64,000 nucleotides of DNA from Bimastos eiseni (GCA_959347315.1 OY365810.1:12985597-13049596), one strand, 5' to 3'. Shown: positions 1 to 12,121, numbered from the stretch's first letter. Numbers and translations are program-made. The notes: a model not told the origin generated them from the letters alone.

Positions 1-464
1 ATGCCCTGACATCTCCGTGCAACTGTCACAATAAACTAAAACTCAAAAGGTGACTCACACTTGTCATGTAAAACATAAAGAATAATGAATAATGATGCAT
101 TTTAAACAGTGTTTCACTTCCTGCATCGTTGATGATCACTTACGAAAGGTCTGTTGACGATTCGAGATAATCATTCATGCCTAGACGACTAATCTACGGA
201 TAAGACCTATCAGTTTATTCAAGAATTATAAATTAAAGTTTAAAGTTAAACTTGTACTTGGATATTACAACGGTATCCTACAAATCCAGGCATCAGTACA
301 ACAAAATTAAGGAAAGAGGAAGTGAATGTCATAATTATTCTTAAATGTCAATGAAAAATGTTAATACGTCGTGAATTTCAATGACATTAGAGTATGCATC
401 ATTCAATTAATCATAGCTAGAATGATTCAAATCAGTAACTGAACCGCCTGGAAAGTCTTGCATT

Positions 465-2024
465 TCAAGTATTACACCCAGTGTCACCAACATGATGAGC
501 TGATTGCAGACCAATGGATTTGTCTGGCCTCACTGCCGATTTCTTGCGCTGCCACCAAATCATCATCATCGAATACATGAGTTCAATGATTTCTGCTGCA
601 GTCGGCACAGAGATGCCAAGCCAGAGGTTGAAGGACCCTCCTAGATTGGAAGCCAGTGTTTCCCAGGTGATCGCAGGTACGTCGGTCACGACATGAACAT
701 TCGTCTCGCCGAACCTGACGGTGATTTGCAAAAGGTTCTCTTCGATCAGCCTCACTCCTCGAAGTCGTTCCAGAATCTGGTCGAAGCTCAAATTTCCTGA
801 AACCTTCGCTTGAAAGATTTCCTCGTAGACTGAGAACTCGGAAAGGTCTTGAAGGTACTGTTCGTAGAAGCTCAGCTGTGTGATCAGCTGCGGCCAGTTG
901 GATAATGTCGTCGCTGTCATGTCATATGTTGTCTCAAAGCAAGGGGGTCGACAATCGCATCTATCTTCGTTCGCAACAAAAGTCCACTGGCAGACGACCT
1001 GAAAAAGTCTTTGGTTCACTGATTCTACTATGATGTCTGCGTTTGACTTTAGTGAATCAGTAATGTTGTGGCAAAATTTGTGATTGCCCAGATGAAGTTC
1101 TTCTTCATTGAAAAGCATGTAATGATCAATACAACCACATTTCTCAATCACCTGACGCTGACGACAGAGTGATAGACAAGAATCGACATTGTAGATGGGT
1201 GAATCGGTTCTTGAAGGGTTAAGACTCTGATTGTCGGTACAGTTGCCGTAAGGATGAGGCAGATGGGTCGAGTCTGTTTGTTTCAGAAAGATGGTCGTCT
1301 CTGTTCCAGGCGAAACGGCGATTGCCGTCAGTGGATTTGGAATCGTTCCGCTTCGGTGAACCATGACGTTGACGCCAGTCGTACGTGAATAACGGATCCA
1401 CGTGTTGAAGTTGTCGAAGACGTTCGTCCTAAGAGCGTTGATGAAAAGCACAAGGCTGATTGCTGAGGTGGAGGGTGACCATACTCCACCTCGGATGGTC
1501 TGGCACCACCGCAGAGGGGCCACAAGCTGAAAATGAGCGATGCAATTCGATGGCTCATAGAAGTCCCATCCATATGACATACACTCAATCATGATATCCT
1601 GCGCTGAGATGGGTGGTTCTGGTAACTTTGCAGTATAAGTGTTATAGGAAGATATTGACTGTAAATATCCCCAAAGAGGAGCAAAGTTACTGTTGGCGTA
1701 TTGTTTCATCGTTTCAACGCGTCGCAAAAATGCCGCATAGTTCTGTAACTCGCTGAGGTCAGACAGAGGAAAGAGATTGCAGACTGTAACATCGGGAAAT
1801 TCCGGGTCTCTTAATTCGACGCCAGAGTTTCTTATGACGTTGTAATTTGAGTAACTTATGACAACCGCTGAGATTTGATAAAGAAGAACGCCAGAACAGG
1901 AGACGAGAGCCAGAATCCAGAACACTCGAACAATTCTTCTCTCAGCTTTGACAGTTCTACCGACACCTTTAAGTGTTGTCGTCTCTGCAAATCGTCGAAG
2001 CTCCTGATGAATTTCAGTTGTCAT
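465..2024 (-). CDS. DEG/ENaC (ASC family) cation channel subunit, copy 1
   Basis: Predicted subunit of a trimeric, amiloride-sensitive-type sodium/cation channel in the plasma membrane. The single exon encodes about 519 residues, a usual length for the family. Visible in order: a cytoplasmic N terminus with FAETTTLKGVGR (Lys-Gly in place of His-Gly), TM1 at about residues 33-56, a large Cys-rich ectodomain with potential N-glycosylation sites (NCTD), the ASC signature CDCRPPCFETTYDMTA, and TM2 starting at LGGSFNLWLGISVPT with the GIS filter. An in-frame ATG at 2033 would add MKA; 2024 is preferred because the other copies start at the matching Met. It faces copy 2 head to head across about 5.1 kb. 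No stop or frameshift is seen. The ligand or gating stimulus cannot be read from sequence. Confidence 0.9.
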   Translation of the reverse strand: MTTEIHQELRRFAETTTLKGVGRTVKAERRIVRVFWILALVSCSGVLLYQISAVVISYSNYNVIRNSGVELRDPEFPDVTVCNLFPLSDLSELQNYAAFLRRVETMKQYANSNFAPLWGYLQSISSYNTYTAKLPEPPISAQDIMIECMSYGWDFYEPSNCIAHFQLVAPLRWCQTIRGGVWSPSTSAISLVLFINALRTNVFDNFNTWIRYSRTTGVNVMVHRSGTIPNPLTAIAVSPGTETTIFLKQTDSTHLPHPYGNCTDNQSLNPSRTDSPIYNVDSCLSLCRQRQVIEKCGCIDHYMLFNEEELHLGNHKFCHNITDSLKSNADIIVESVNQRLFQVVCQWTFVANEDRCDCRPPCFETTYDMTATTLSNWPQLITQLSFYEQYLQDLSEFSVYEEIFQAKVSGNLSFDQILERLRGVRLIEENLLQITVRFGETNVHVVTDVPAITWETLASNLGGSFNLWLGISVPTAAEIIELMYSMMMIWWQRKKSAVRPDKSIGLQSAHHVGDTGCNT

Positions 2025-3330
2025 TGCCTTCATTCTGCGCAAGTTTTTCTTCACAAAGTGTTTCCTTTATCTAGCCGTTTGTTCCTTGCTAAATGTCTTT
2101 GCCCAGATATACCCTGCTCATTTGAGTCAATGTTTAGATATTTGTAATCCACTATTTAATCGCTATCTATTTTTCCCACTATTTTCTATTTTCCAAAAAC
2201 GATTTCCAATGGATGTCCAGATGTCAATTCTATCGAGACGTTTCTGATATCATCTTTATATAACTCAAACTCACTCTATCGTCATTATATATCTGTGACT
2301 GCATATTATTCTGCCACATCCAAATTTCTATTTTACTTCCCACAGAATTTCTGCTAAAAAATTAGAGGTGAAGGAACCATTTAAGTGTCCAATATGTTAA
2401 CTTGAACGAACCTGCAATCGAGCTAACACTCCCACCGAGCCGTGTTATAACTAGTCGCAAATGCGCTTCTCAGTATTTATAACCTACATATAATGAGCAC
2501 ATATATCAGTTGTCGTCCTAAAGTAATAGTCGGTTCTAGTATACCGTCAATGAAACTGGCTTGAAGGCGTTGTGTTTGAAAGCGTCATGATCACAAAGAG
2601 CGGAATAATGAATGATGATATAATGGACGATCGTTACGGCAATTACCATCAGCGGTGCTTTTAGGGATTGACCCAATACATTGACCAGTTAATGGAATGG
2701 CTAATAGCGCATAAATCTTTGTTTCTGTGTTGGCAAACACGTTCTCTCTCCTCGATGCTGTGCGAACACATAAATTAATGGTCATCGGATCCATATCCAC
2801 GCGTTTTTCCCAGTTGCCTAGTTCTATAGAAGGATTTTCTTCATTGTTGGGGGACTTGTTCCGTACGGTACACAGGGTCCTTCATTGATCCACGTCATCC
2901 GGGATCCAAGCGTTGCTTGAAAAGTCTTATCCGCTTTCGGACTGTGGCATAGCTTGGTGCAGAAGACGCATACTTCCTCATAACCACATTGCTTGCATGG
3001 TCAGTCCAGTAGATTTCTGCTGAAGTATATGGTGTCAACACTACGCGTAGAAAATAAGAGGCAATCTTATTACGAGCCTGATGCAATATTCATTGAAGTT
3101 GATTAACTTACGAAGAATATAATAAACGTGTTTAGTTCTTAGAGGTGAGGTTTGGTGGGTCATCTGCTCAGTTGTGAAGGGATAAATGCTATTATGCAAG
3201 GAAATCACGCATACAAGATCTGGTGACATTGATCCGGCTCTTGATCTATTCGCTGGATAGATGGCACGCTCGGCTCTTTCAAAGTAGCCCTCTAAACGTT
3301 ATCATAGTTGTCAGATGCCTTAGACGTAAA
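2025..3330 (-). other. Upstream flank of channel copy 1, conserved in all copies
   Basis: Non-coding stretch homologous to the upstream regions of copies 2, 3, 5 and 6 and in part copy 4. Shared blocks include a segment near 2590-2800 corresponding to 27440-27690 and 37600-37820, and a segment near 3150-3280 corresponding to 36420-36480. Short ORFs occur but are disrupted by indels between copies, so a conserved coding exon is not supported. It may contain the promoter and 5' UTR. A GTGAGT donor-like site lies near 2270. Confidence 0.6.
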
Positions 3331-3445
3331 TAAACAATCACAATCAAATCTATTTGATATATGAATTGTCTGTATCAGCCGCTTGACAACGAGCCATGTT
3401 CTCTGAATCGAACCTCAAACACACGGGTATAAAAATTGTAAGCAC

Positions 3446-3447
<2 letters not shown>

Positions 3448-3491
<44 letters not shown>

Positions 3492-3645
3492 GTCGTCGTC
3501 GTCGTCGTCATCGCCATCGTCATCGTCATCGCCATCGTCATCGTCATCGTCATCTTCATCGTCATCGTCATAGTCATCGTTATCGTCATGATCATGATCA
3601 TCATCGTCTGCATCAGCATCAGCGTCATCCTCATCAATGGCGAGC
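3448..3645. repeat. (ATC)n / (GTC)n imperfect microsatellite
   Basis: A run of ATC/GTC triplets with interruptions. It lies directly beyond the 3' end of a minus-strand LINE relic, so on that strand it looks like the element's (GAT)n-type tail. The long Asp, Met or Ile-rich open frames here are artefacts of the triplet repeat. Confidence 0.9.
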
Positions 3646-3649
3646 CCCA

Positions 3650-4570
3650 CAGAGGAGCGTAGCCATCTCCAATGTCCGCCGCCAACCGATCTTCTCTTGT
3701 GCTTTCGTCCAATCTGTATTGAGGCCAAAGTTCATTCTTCCTTACTCGCCCCCAGAAGTGTCTCGGTCGTCGTGACGGTCTCTTCTAGTCCGTGGGTGAT
3801 CGTGCGATCATAGCTCGCAGAGCTCTTGCGTGGTCTTGGCTGGTGTCAGAACGTGCTATATGCTCAAAGAGTTTAAGGCGCCGTGTTCGAATCAGATAAG
3901 TGATTGGTTCCTGGTTTGTTCGTCTGTAGATTTTCTTCCTGGGTTGCATACGGAACTCGCAGTATCCTTCGGAGGCACCGTTGATCAATGAGTCTAGTTT
4001 GTTTTCTAGAACCCTTGTTAGGGTACAAGTCTTTGCGCCATATAACAGGACCGGTAGAATAGATACTGTATATACAGCATTCGGATGTTTGAGTTCCAAA
4101 TGTACGCTGGAGGTCGGACATACAGTTCAATCCAAGTGCAATTCTTCAGCGAACCTAGGGTTCGCTGTCTCTAGTGCAGTCCATGCATTAGGCCAGGTAT
4201 GTGAACTTGGGTACCACTTCCACTTCCTTCCTCGCTATCAGTACTGTTGGTGGGCTCTGCGAGTCTACTGTGGTCTGGATCTCGGTGTTTATCCAGTTGA
4301 TTTTCAGGTCACACCTCATTTGTGTCGAGAATCTCAAGTGACAGGACCAAGACCTCTAGCATGTCGGACATGATAACCACATCGTCCGTGAAGTGTTCGG
4401 AGAAAGCTTTACTTCCCAGGTTGACACTCGGACGTCCATCATATATTGCTTGTCTCTTTTCAGGTCATTGATCAAAAGTCGCACCGATCCTGGGCCATTG
4501 AGTAATCTGACATTCCATGTCCCAATTCTCAATGGCTTGCTGGGGCGCATTGCTCCATTGGTTTATTCAC
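3650..4570 (-). mobile_element. Non-LTR retrotransposon (LINE) relic with internal deletion
   Basis: Minus-strand translations show an apurinic-type endonuclease start (RIGTWNVRLLN near 4530), then a reverse transcriptase piece with FTDDVV in place of FADD near 4385, then the C-terminal region with VLLYGAKTCTLTR and IRTRRLKLFEHIARS (about 3850-4060) and the final LWGSPL before the (GAT)n tail. The middle of the ORF is missing and several frames are needed, so it is dead. It sits in the spacer between the inverted copies 1 and 2. The clade is not assigned. Confidence 0.8.
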
Positions 4571-5239
4571 CGCAGCACACTTGTCGTATCTGGCCGGTGG
4601 ACGTGGACTAGGGTGCGCGTCTGCGCGCTCCTTGTTGATCCGCGCCACTAGCGATGCGGTATGGAATTTCGGTTCAGCCGATTCATGGAAAATTCATCAG
4701 GAGTCAAGTTCCTCTGGTAATTTGCCAAATAAACGCAGGTTAGTCAGCTGGTCAGGTCAACCGTATACGACAGTGCCGTCCTACAGCTTGCTGACCCTCT
4801 GTGCCCTTGTTCGCCCTTAATCGCAATCGTATACTCAAAACTTCTAAAACGTCACGAAAAAGTTATGCGCAGTATACTAGCTCTTGTACGAGCGCTGTAT
4901 CCAGTCAGTAGGGTTGTACAAAGGAGTAGAGCTGACCACTAACCCACCATTATCTGTCTTGGAATCTTCTATGAATCACCACTAGCCTTTCCACATCAAG
5001 CGTTTCCAGAATTTATTCCCCGACTCCTCTGTTCCTCCACTTCCAGTTCTCAACCCAAACGAACACTACCCTATTAGCTGCTCGGTCCCTCTGATCCTCT
5101 ATCAATCGACCGCGGACCTTTCCAGCTCTATATCTTTGGACAGCTCTACTTACTCGACGCAGCGCTCGGGAATAAGCTGGTATAAAGCGTATAACTCTCG
5201 CGTGACTTTTATAAGTTTTGAGTATACAATTGCGATAAC
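4571..5239. other. Spacer of the inverted duplication, no recognisable gene
   Basis: Unique-looking sequence between the LINE relic and the right arm. Only short unsupported ORFs were seen. Confidence 0.5.
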
Positions 5240-6684
5240 GATTTTTAAACCCGTGTATTTGAGGTTCGAATCAAAGAATATGGCTCTGTGTCAACTGATG
5301 TTTGGACAATTCATAGCAAAGAAATTTGATTGGGATTGCTTACTTACGTGTGAGCCTTCTGACAACTATGCTGACGTTTAGAGGGCTACTTTGAAAGAGA
5401 ATGTATCCAGCGAATAGATCAAGAGCCGGATCGATGTCGCCAGATTTGATATGCATTGTTTCTTTGCATAATATCATTTGTCCCGTTATCCCTTCAAAAC
5501 TGAGCAGATCACCCACCAAACATCACCTCTAAGAACTAAGCGCGCTTTTTATAATCGTCTCAAGTTGATCAACTTCGATGAATATTGCATCATACCTCCT
5601 ACGCGTAGTGTTGTCTGTGTTGACACCATCTACTTCAGTAGAAATCTGTAGGATTGACCATGCAAGCAATGTGGTTATGAGGAAACGTGCGTCTTCTGCA
5701 CAAAGCTATGCCACAGTCCGAAATAGCGGATAGAACTTTTCGAGCAAAGCTTGGATCCCGGAAGACTTGGATCAATGAAGGGCCTTGTGTACAACTGAAC
5801 AAGGACCCCAAAGAATGGAGAAAATCCTTCTGTATGACTAAGCAACATGGATTAAAAGCGTGGATATGGATCCGATGACCATTTATTTATGTTTTCGTAC
5901 AGCATTGAGGAGAGAAAAAACGTGTTTATCTACACGGAAACAAAGGCTTTTGCGCTATTAGCCATTGCATTAACTGATCGATGTATTCGGTAATCCCCTA
6001 AAAGCACGCTGATGATAACTGCGGTAATGATCGTCGATTATGTCATCATTCATTATTTCAGCTCTTTGTGACCATGATGATCTGAAATATAACGCTTTCA
6101 AGCCAGTTTCATTGATTTCATAGTGGAACCGGCCATTACTTTTGGACGACGACTAATATCGGATGGATGGATCCAGAGTTTAACGACCGCTTTTCACTAC
6201 AATGGCCGTTGCAGTAGACATAAATTTGGTTGGCATATTACAGCACTTATAAAAAGAATTAGCTGGTCGAGAAAAGGGAAGGAGGAAAGAAACTAATATC
6301 GGATCATTTCGTGGGTTATAAATACTGAGCAGCGCATAAACGACTAGCATATAACACGGCTCGATGGGAGTGTTAGCTCGATTGCAGGTTCGTTCAGGTT
6401 AATACATTGGACATCAGAGAGATTCCCTTAACTCTATTATCTGGACATCAATTCATAAATACAATAGAAATTTGGATAATTTGAAACTGGATGACTGTAA
6501 AAAAATTCAGTTACAGATAACGACGATTAAGTGAGTTATATAAGATGATGTGAGATAGTCTGGTTATCTTCTAACGCACAGTTCGAAGCACCTTAAGTGA
6601 GATTCGGAATCGTCGGAATTGACACCGAAAGCAGACGGTATTTAAACCATGCGAGTAAAAGCTTTATGAAAATGTGGTTGTTCT

Positions 6685-6740
6685 TACTCTGACAGTGCCA
6701 AGCCAAAGCCTGGGTAACGGAGGAGGGCGACGCTAATGTG
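6685..6740. repeat. Short dispersed repeat fragment
   Basis: A stretch reading ACAGTGCCAAGCCAAAGCCTG and continuing into a purine-rich segment recurs in similar form near 58385-58431 and 61490-61530. The copy at 58.4 kb is part of a clean insertion, so this is probably the 3' end of a retroelement. Confidence 0.5.
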
Positions 6741-7139
6741 CTTCATAATCACGCAGTGTTGTTAAACCGAAATTACTAACAAATTCCCGAATGCAAATTG
6801 TGCATGTAAAAATATCGAAATCTGGTTTGAGATGATAAATCACAAAATAAATGCGTGACGAGCGATTTTGGTTAAATAAGTGAACATTTGTAAAAGCGAT
6901 CTTCACAAGAAAAGTTGCAAAAAGTATCGATACCTGGACATTAATCGGAAACATAACATGTCAGACTTGTCAGTTAGGGGAATTACAAGCCTGTAGATAA
7001 CAATTAAATAGTGGATTACAAAAAACCTAAACATTGACTTAAATGAGCTGGATATATCTGGTGAAAAATATATTGCAAGAAACAAACGGTTGGAAGAAGG
7101 ATACATTTCACGGGGTGACAATTGTGCACAATGAAGGTC

Positions 7140-8696
7140 ATGGCGACTGAAATTCAACGGGAGCTTCGACGATTTGCAGAGACGACAACACTTAAAGGCG
7201 TCGGTAGAACTGTCAAAGCTGAGAGAAGAATCGTTCGAGTGTTCTGGATTCTGGCTCTCATCTCCTGTTCTGCTGTTCTTCTCTACCAGCTCTCAGCGGT
7301 GACCATCAGTTATTCAAATTATAACGTCAATAAAAACTCTGGCGTCGAATTGAGAGACCCGGAATTTCCCGATGTCACCGTCTGCAATCTCTTTCAGCTG
7401 TCTGATCTCAACGAGTTGGATAACTATGCGACATATCTGCGACGAGTTGAAACGATGAAACAATACGCCAACGGTAACTTTGCTCCTCTTTGGGGATATT
7501 TACAGTCAATTTCTTCCTTCAACACCTATACTGCAGTGCTATCCGGACCACCAGTCTCGGCACAGGATATTATGATTGAGTGTACGTCGTATGGATGGGA
7601 CTTCTATGAGCCATCGAATTGCACCGCTCAGTTTCAGATGGTGGCTCCTTTGCAGTGGTGCCAGACAATCCGAGGTGGAGCACGGTCACCTTCCACCGCA
7701 GCGCTCAGCCTTGTGCTTTTCATCAACGCTCTCAGGACGAACGTCTTCGACACCTTCAACACGTGGATCCGTTATTCACGTACGACTGGCGTCAACGTCA
7801 TGGTTCACCGAAGCGGAACGATTCCAAATCCATTGACGGCAATCGCCGTATCGCCTGGAACAGAGACGACCATCTTTCTTAAACAAACAGACTCGACCCA
7901 TCTGCCTCATCCTTACGGCAACTGTACCGACAATCAGAGTCTTGGCCCTGAAAGACGCGATTCACCCATCTACAATGTCGATTCTTGTCTATCACTCTGT
8001 CGTCAGCGTCAGGTGATTGAGGAGTGCGGTTGTATCGATGCTAATATGCCTTTCACCGCGGAAGAACTTCATCTGGGCAATCACAAATTCTGCAACAACG
8101 TCACTGATTCACTAAATTCAAACACAGACACAGTAGTGAAATCAGTGAACCAAAGTCTTATTCAGAACATCTGCAAGCGCACTTTTGCTGTGGACGAAGA
8201 TAGATGTGACTGTCGACCCCCTTGCTTTGAGACAACATATGATATGACGGCGACGACGTTATCCAACTGGCCGCAGCTGATCAAACAGCTGAGTTTCTAC
8301 GAACAGTACCTTCGAAACCGTTCCGAGTTCTCAGTCTACGAGGAGATCTTGCAAGCGAAAGAATCAGGAGATCTGAGTTCCGACGAGATTCTGGAACGAC
8401 TTCGAGGAGTGAGGCTGATCGAAGAGAACCTTTTGCAGATCATCGTCAGGTTCGACGAGAAAAATGTTCATGTCGTGACTGACGTAGCAGCGATCACCTG
8501 GGAAACACTGGCTTCCAACCTTGGAGGGTCATTCAACCTCTGGCTAGGTATCTCTGTACCGACTGCAGCAGAAATAATCGAACTCCTCTATTCGATGATG
8601 ATGATTTGGTGGCAGCGCAAGAAATCGGAATCGAGGCCAGACAAATCCATTGATCGGAACTCATCTGTTGATGGCGGCATAGGCTCTTTTATTTGA
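7140..8696 (+). CDS. DEG/ENaC (ASC family) cation channel subunit, copy 2
   Basis: About 518 residues in one exon; closest visible relative is copy 1. The order is N-terminal FAETTTLKGVGRTV, TM1 at about residues 33-56, a Cys-rich ectodomain with CLSLCRQRQVIEECGC, the signature CDCRPPCFETTYDMTA, and TM2 from LGGSFNLWLGISVPT with the GIS selectivity filter, ending in a charged tail (WWQRKK). The start at 7140 matches the conserved Met of copies 3-6; an ATG three codons upstream (7131) is also possible. The frame is open throughout. Like the other copies it lacks introns in the coding region, but its flanks are shared with them, so it arose by DNA duplication. Function as a sodium-selective channel is inferred from the family. 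Confidence 0.9.
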   Translation: MATEIQRELRRFAETTTLKGVGRTVKAERRIVRVFWILALISCSAVLLYQLSAVTISYSNYNVNKNSGVELRDPEFPDVTVCNLFQLSDLNELDNYATYLRRVETMKQYANGNFAPLWGYLQSISSFNTYTAVLSGPPVSAQDIMIECTSYGWDFYEPSNCTAQFQMVAPLQWCQTIRGGARSPSTAALSLVLFINALRTNVFDTFNTWIRYSRTTGVNVMVHRSGTIPNPLTAIAVSPGTETTIFLKQTDSTHLPHPYGNCTDNQSLGPERRDSPIYNVDSCLSLCRQRQVIEECGCIDANMPFTAEELHLGNHKFCNNVTDSLNSNTDTVVKSVNQSLIQNICKRTFAVDEDRCDCRPPCFETTYDMTATTLSNWPQLIKQLSFYEQYLRNRSEFSVYEEILQAKESGDLSSDEILERLRGVRLIEENLLQIIVRFDEKNVHVVTDVAAITWETLASNLGGSFNLWLGISVPTAAEIIELLYSMMMIWWQRKKSESRPDKSIDRNSSVDGGIGSFI

Positions 8697-9125
8697 AACG
8701 ATATCCTGGCGGTTGAGCAACTGGTTTGAAACATTTTAGTTGTGATTAAATGGAAGTTGCGTACTCAAGCTTCATTACTGACATACACTCACTCCATTTA
8801 TTAATTTTTTTAGACTAATGACTGGATTTTGTAGGCTATCGTAGTAAGATTATAATCAGAATTTTACCTTAATACTATTCTTGAATAAACTGATAGGTCT
8901 TATCCGTAGAGTAGTCATCTAGGCATGAATGATTATCTCGAATCGTCAACAGACCTTTCGTAAGTGATCATCAACGATGCAGGAAGTGAAACACTGTTTA
9001 AAATGCATCATTATTCATTATTCATTATGCTTTTTCATGACAAGTGTGAGTCACCTTTTGAGTTTTAGTTTAATGCGACGGTTGCGAGAAAGATGAGAAA
9101 TTGCACGATGAGATGTCAGAGCATA
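8697..9125 (+). other. Downstream flank of copy 2, shared with copies 1, 3 and 7
   Basis: Homologous to 1-464 (inverted), 30087-30620 and 48138-48720. It presumably holds the 3' UTR and terminator region, but no single polyadenylation signal can be chosen with confidence. Confidence 0.6.
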
Positions 9126-9299
9126 TAGCCCTGAACCACGTGGCTCAATTTGAGTGTATTTGGAAGCTCATCGTTTGATAAATCATTGTATGCGGAAACT
9201 ATATTGATGGAGCAGTCACAGTTATACACGCAAAAGTTAGGTTGATGAAAAATATAATGTGTAAGTTGTTGGAATGATAGGCCGCAAAATCATCGTGCG

Positions 9300-9760
9300 T
9301 ACCAATACAACAACAACGGCAACGACGATGCTGGTGATGATGGCAATAATAATTTGATCATTAATGATGATGACTATTACATATAATATCACAATAATAG
9401 TTTATAACCATATAAAAACTAATAATAATAAGAATAATATTAATAATAAAAAGTATTATGAAACATGATAATAATTTTTGTTTCAATAATAGTAGATGAA
9501 ATAACCATATAATAATTTTAACAGTAGGCCTAATTAGAATACTGCTAATAGTAAATAGGTTACGTAGACTGCCTGCCTTTATGTCATTCAACCGGCGGCC
9601 ATTGAGGCGCCAGGATAACTACCTCGGCAAGGGATTTAATCGGGGATGATGGGAATCGTACATCAGAACTAATAATAATAATAATAACAATGATAGTAAT
9701 GATATTAATAATAATAACAGTGATAATAATGATAATGATAATAGTCAGGGGCTTCTATCC
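9300..9760. repeat. AT-rich simple repeats (AAT, AAC, GAT types)
   Basis: Interrupted runs of AAT/ATA triplets at about 9360-9480 and 9668-9745, with CAACAA near 9310. No gene seen. Confidence 0.7.
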
Positions 9761-9951
9761 CACCCACAGAGTGATGGAAGCAAAATCCCCCCAAAAGCCT
9801 ATAGGAGTCGATGATGAGCTTCTGATGAAACGCAGATTGCTACAAAGATAATGAACAACTCTAGTAACGGTATATGACTACAGGCACTCAGAACTTCAGA
9901 TATTGCATCATCTTACAAATTGCAATAGCTATGTTATTTAACTAAGATACA

Positions 9952-9989
9952 ATAGTAATGCTACTTACAATAGTAAGTAGCATTACTAT
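9952..9989. repeat. Perfect 17-bp hairpin
   Basis: ATAGTAATGCTACTTAC at 9952-9968 is perfectly complementary to 9973-9989 with a 4-nt loop AATA. It lies in a region without other features. It could be a MITE remnant or a replication-slippage palindrome. Confidence 0.85.
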
Positions 9990-10017
9990 CATAAGTAACA
10001 TTGTTACACCAGTAAAT

Positions 10018-10110
10018 TCATTTATTCATTCATTCATTACAAACATTTCTAAGGCGGCCCTTCAAGATTCCTACTCAGAGGCGCCTCCTGCGCTGATCTA
10101 TGATGTTAAA
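10018..10110 (-). mobile_element. 3' end fragment of an L2/CR1-like LINE with (TTCA)n tail
   Basis: A (ATTC)n run followed by GGCGGCCCTTCAAGATT... and TACTCAGAGGCGC matches the layout of 14101-14190, where a LINE C terminus follows. It therefore looks like a severely 5'-truncated copy on the minus strand. Confidence 0.55.
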
Positions 10111-12000
10111 GTCTATATTGGTCAAATAGTCTGACGAACACAAACGCACTGGAATAATAGATGACAAGAAGAGTCACTATTGGCAAGGTCCTGCAAACAC
10201 GAAAAACCCAGTCAACAGATTCTCATCTAGAACTGATGGTTGGAATATTATTCGAGGTTTAAAGTTTCTGGTTCATGTAGCGTCAAAGTAAAGAAGCGAC
10301 GTAACGATAGTAATGTTACTTAGCAAAACTTGATGTTACTTAACTAAATACATCGAAGCATGAAGATATATTGTTCTCCAACTAGCCCAGCGACAACGCC
10401 ATCGTGTTGAACTTAATTACCTGAAACGTCTAGGTAGGCCTAGACGTAATTGGATAGACATAATTGGATAGTCAATTATGCTATGCTAGCAGACTCACTT
10501 AATTTGAGCAACTTTCTAGAATCTAGACACAGATCAGATTTCTTTCAAATTGGTCACTCGATCTCGCAAGCATAGCCATGATGACGTTATTCTTTATAGA
10601 GGACATTGGGCCTGAGTCTTTTTCGGCTAAAATGATCCATTATCGTGCATTCATTCAATTATCACTTCTAGTTGACAGATGGCGACTTTTGATGATGCAT
10701 AGCCTGCTGAGTGCACGCTCAGCGGAACAGCTGGTTTCTGGTAAAGTGACTAAGATTCAGTACAAATAACAATTGTAGAATGTTAAGATGATATTCAGAT
10801 GGCTGAGAGCCTTGCAATTGAGAGAGAACAAAATAGGCGTAATGAGGTAACTGCAATTTCTGAGACCTTGCCAGTAGTCGTGGGCTTCACAAACTGTCGC
10901 TGAGTCTTCATCCGTCCATAGAAGAGAGGGCTTCGAGGCTTGATAGAAGGCCTACTGCACTGAAACATTGAATGGTCGTATCAACTGCAGTCTGTCTACT
11001 ATTCCACCGTGTACTGACAACTCGCTTCAATTTGCAGTTTGCCCTCCATTTTTTGGGCGTCCATACATGTACATGTAGCGATAGCATTTCTCTTGTGCCC
11101 GGATCAAAACATGTGGAGTGCTTCCTACAGCCCAAGAGCTTTCTTTATTTCAGGACAACTCAAAACTGTTGCTTACATGACAATTCTGAAGTGATGACCA
11201 TGGCATTGGCACCAAATGAATAATGCTTAAGAATTTATTTCTTAGATCTTCGTCTTAAATTCTTAATATTTTCCCCAAACGTTCTCAGCTCCATCATTAC
11301 CTTGTTCCACTACCCAGTCAATGTCTATGGCTACTGGTCTCAATGAATACAGAAACAATTCACACTGCTGCATTCCTGAGCTTTTTCCAGAACAAAGGAT
11401 CGCTGCCACCCATTCTGACATTCACCTGTCTTCAACTTAAAGGGTACAAGGGTATGGAGCCCGTAGTCGTCCATTTCTACATACATGTAGTTACCTAGCA
11501 ATACCGTTGCTTCATTCTTGCTTCTGTCGTATTCTGCTGCCTTATGTGACCAACAATCTGCCCTATTATCAAGACCTTTATAACCGACAGGAGTTGCTTC
11601 ACATATGATGGGTTTACAGAAAGATCATTGTGACACAGACGCGATCTTTAAGGATAACCCTTCACCCGTCTGTAAAATTACATTTTGACAGGTGAACGAT
11701 CAAATCTCTCAGGCAATAAATCTCGCAAAAAATGGCTTATCTACAATAGTTCCCGATTCTATAACATCAGGATTGAGCGGTCAATTAATTGAATTAATGA
11801 TTATTTTAATAATAACATAATTAATTAACTAATTTAGTTAATATCCCCCATTAGTCACCGAATATAATCCCCAAGAAAATATTGCATGTGTGTAGAAGCC
11901 CCTGATAATAATAATAGACCATCTGTCTCTCTTTGTCTCTTTCCGGAGAATAGTTTTATCAACCCTGGAGATTAGTAGGTCTATTCACCTCGGGTAAAAT
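10111..12000. other. No recognisable gene
   Basis: About 1.9 kb with only short ORFs in conflicting frames and no recognised protein motif or RNA gene. AT-rich, with TAAT-rich words near 11790-11850. Confidence 0.5.
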
Positions 12001-12112
12001 TGTTTATAATAATAATAAATAATTAAAAATAACAGTAATTATAATGATGATGAAAATAATAAAAATGATAATATCACTAATGATAATAATAAAAATAATA
12101 ATATCAATTATA
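12001..12112. repeat. (AAT)n-rich microsatellite
   Basis: Interrupted AAT/AAAAT repeats immediately before the LINE fragment beginning near 12122. Confidence 0.75.
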
Positions 12113-12121
12113 TTAATCCGA

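Larger units (their letters stand above)
1..3445. repeat. Left arm of large inverted duplication carrying channel copy 1
   Basis: This arm is the reverse complement, with scattered differences, of about 5240-9125. The match runs from the window edge through the 3' flank, the coding region of copy 1 and about 1.3 kb of upstream flank. At the window edge the match is still running (1-60 pairs with about 9045-9125), so the arm probably extends outside. The inner edge is near 3440, where a motif around 3380-3440 pairs with 5240-5310. The arms differ by indels, so the duplication is not very recent. Confidence 0.85.
5240..9125. repeat. Right arm of large inverted duplication carrying channel copy 2
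   Basis: Reverse-complement match to 1-3445, including upstream flank, coding region and about 430 bp of downstream flank. The right arm is longer than the left mainly because the upstream part (6200-7100) contains sequence poorly matched or absent in copy 1. The upstream part also aligns with the flanks of the forward copies 3, 5 and 6. Confidence 0.85.

Noticed and set aside
3350..3728. Asp-rich, Met/Thr-rich and Ile-rich ORFs on both strands
   Set aside because: They are translations of the (ATC)n microsatellite.
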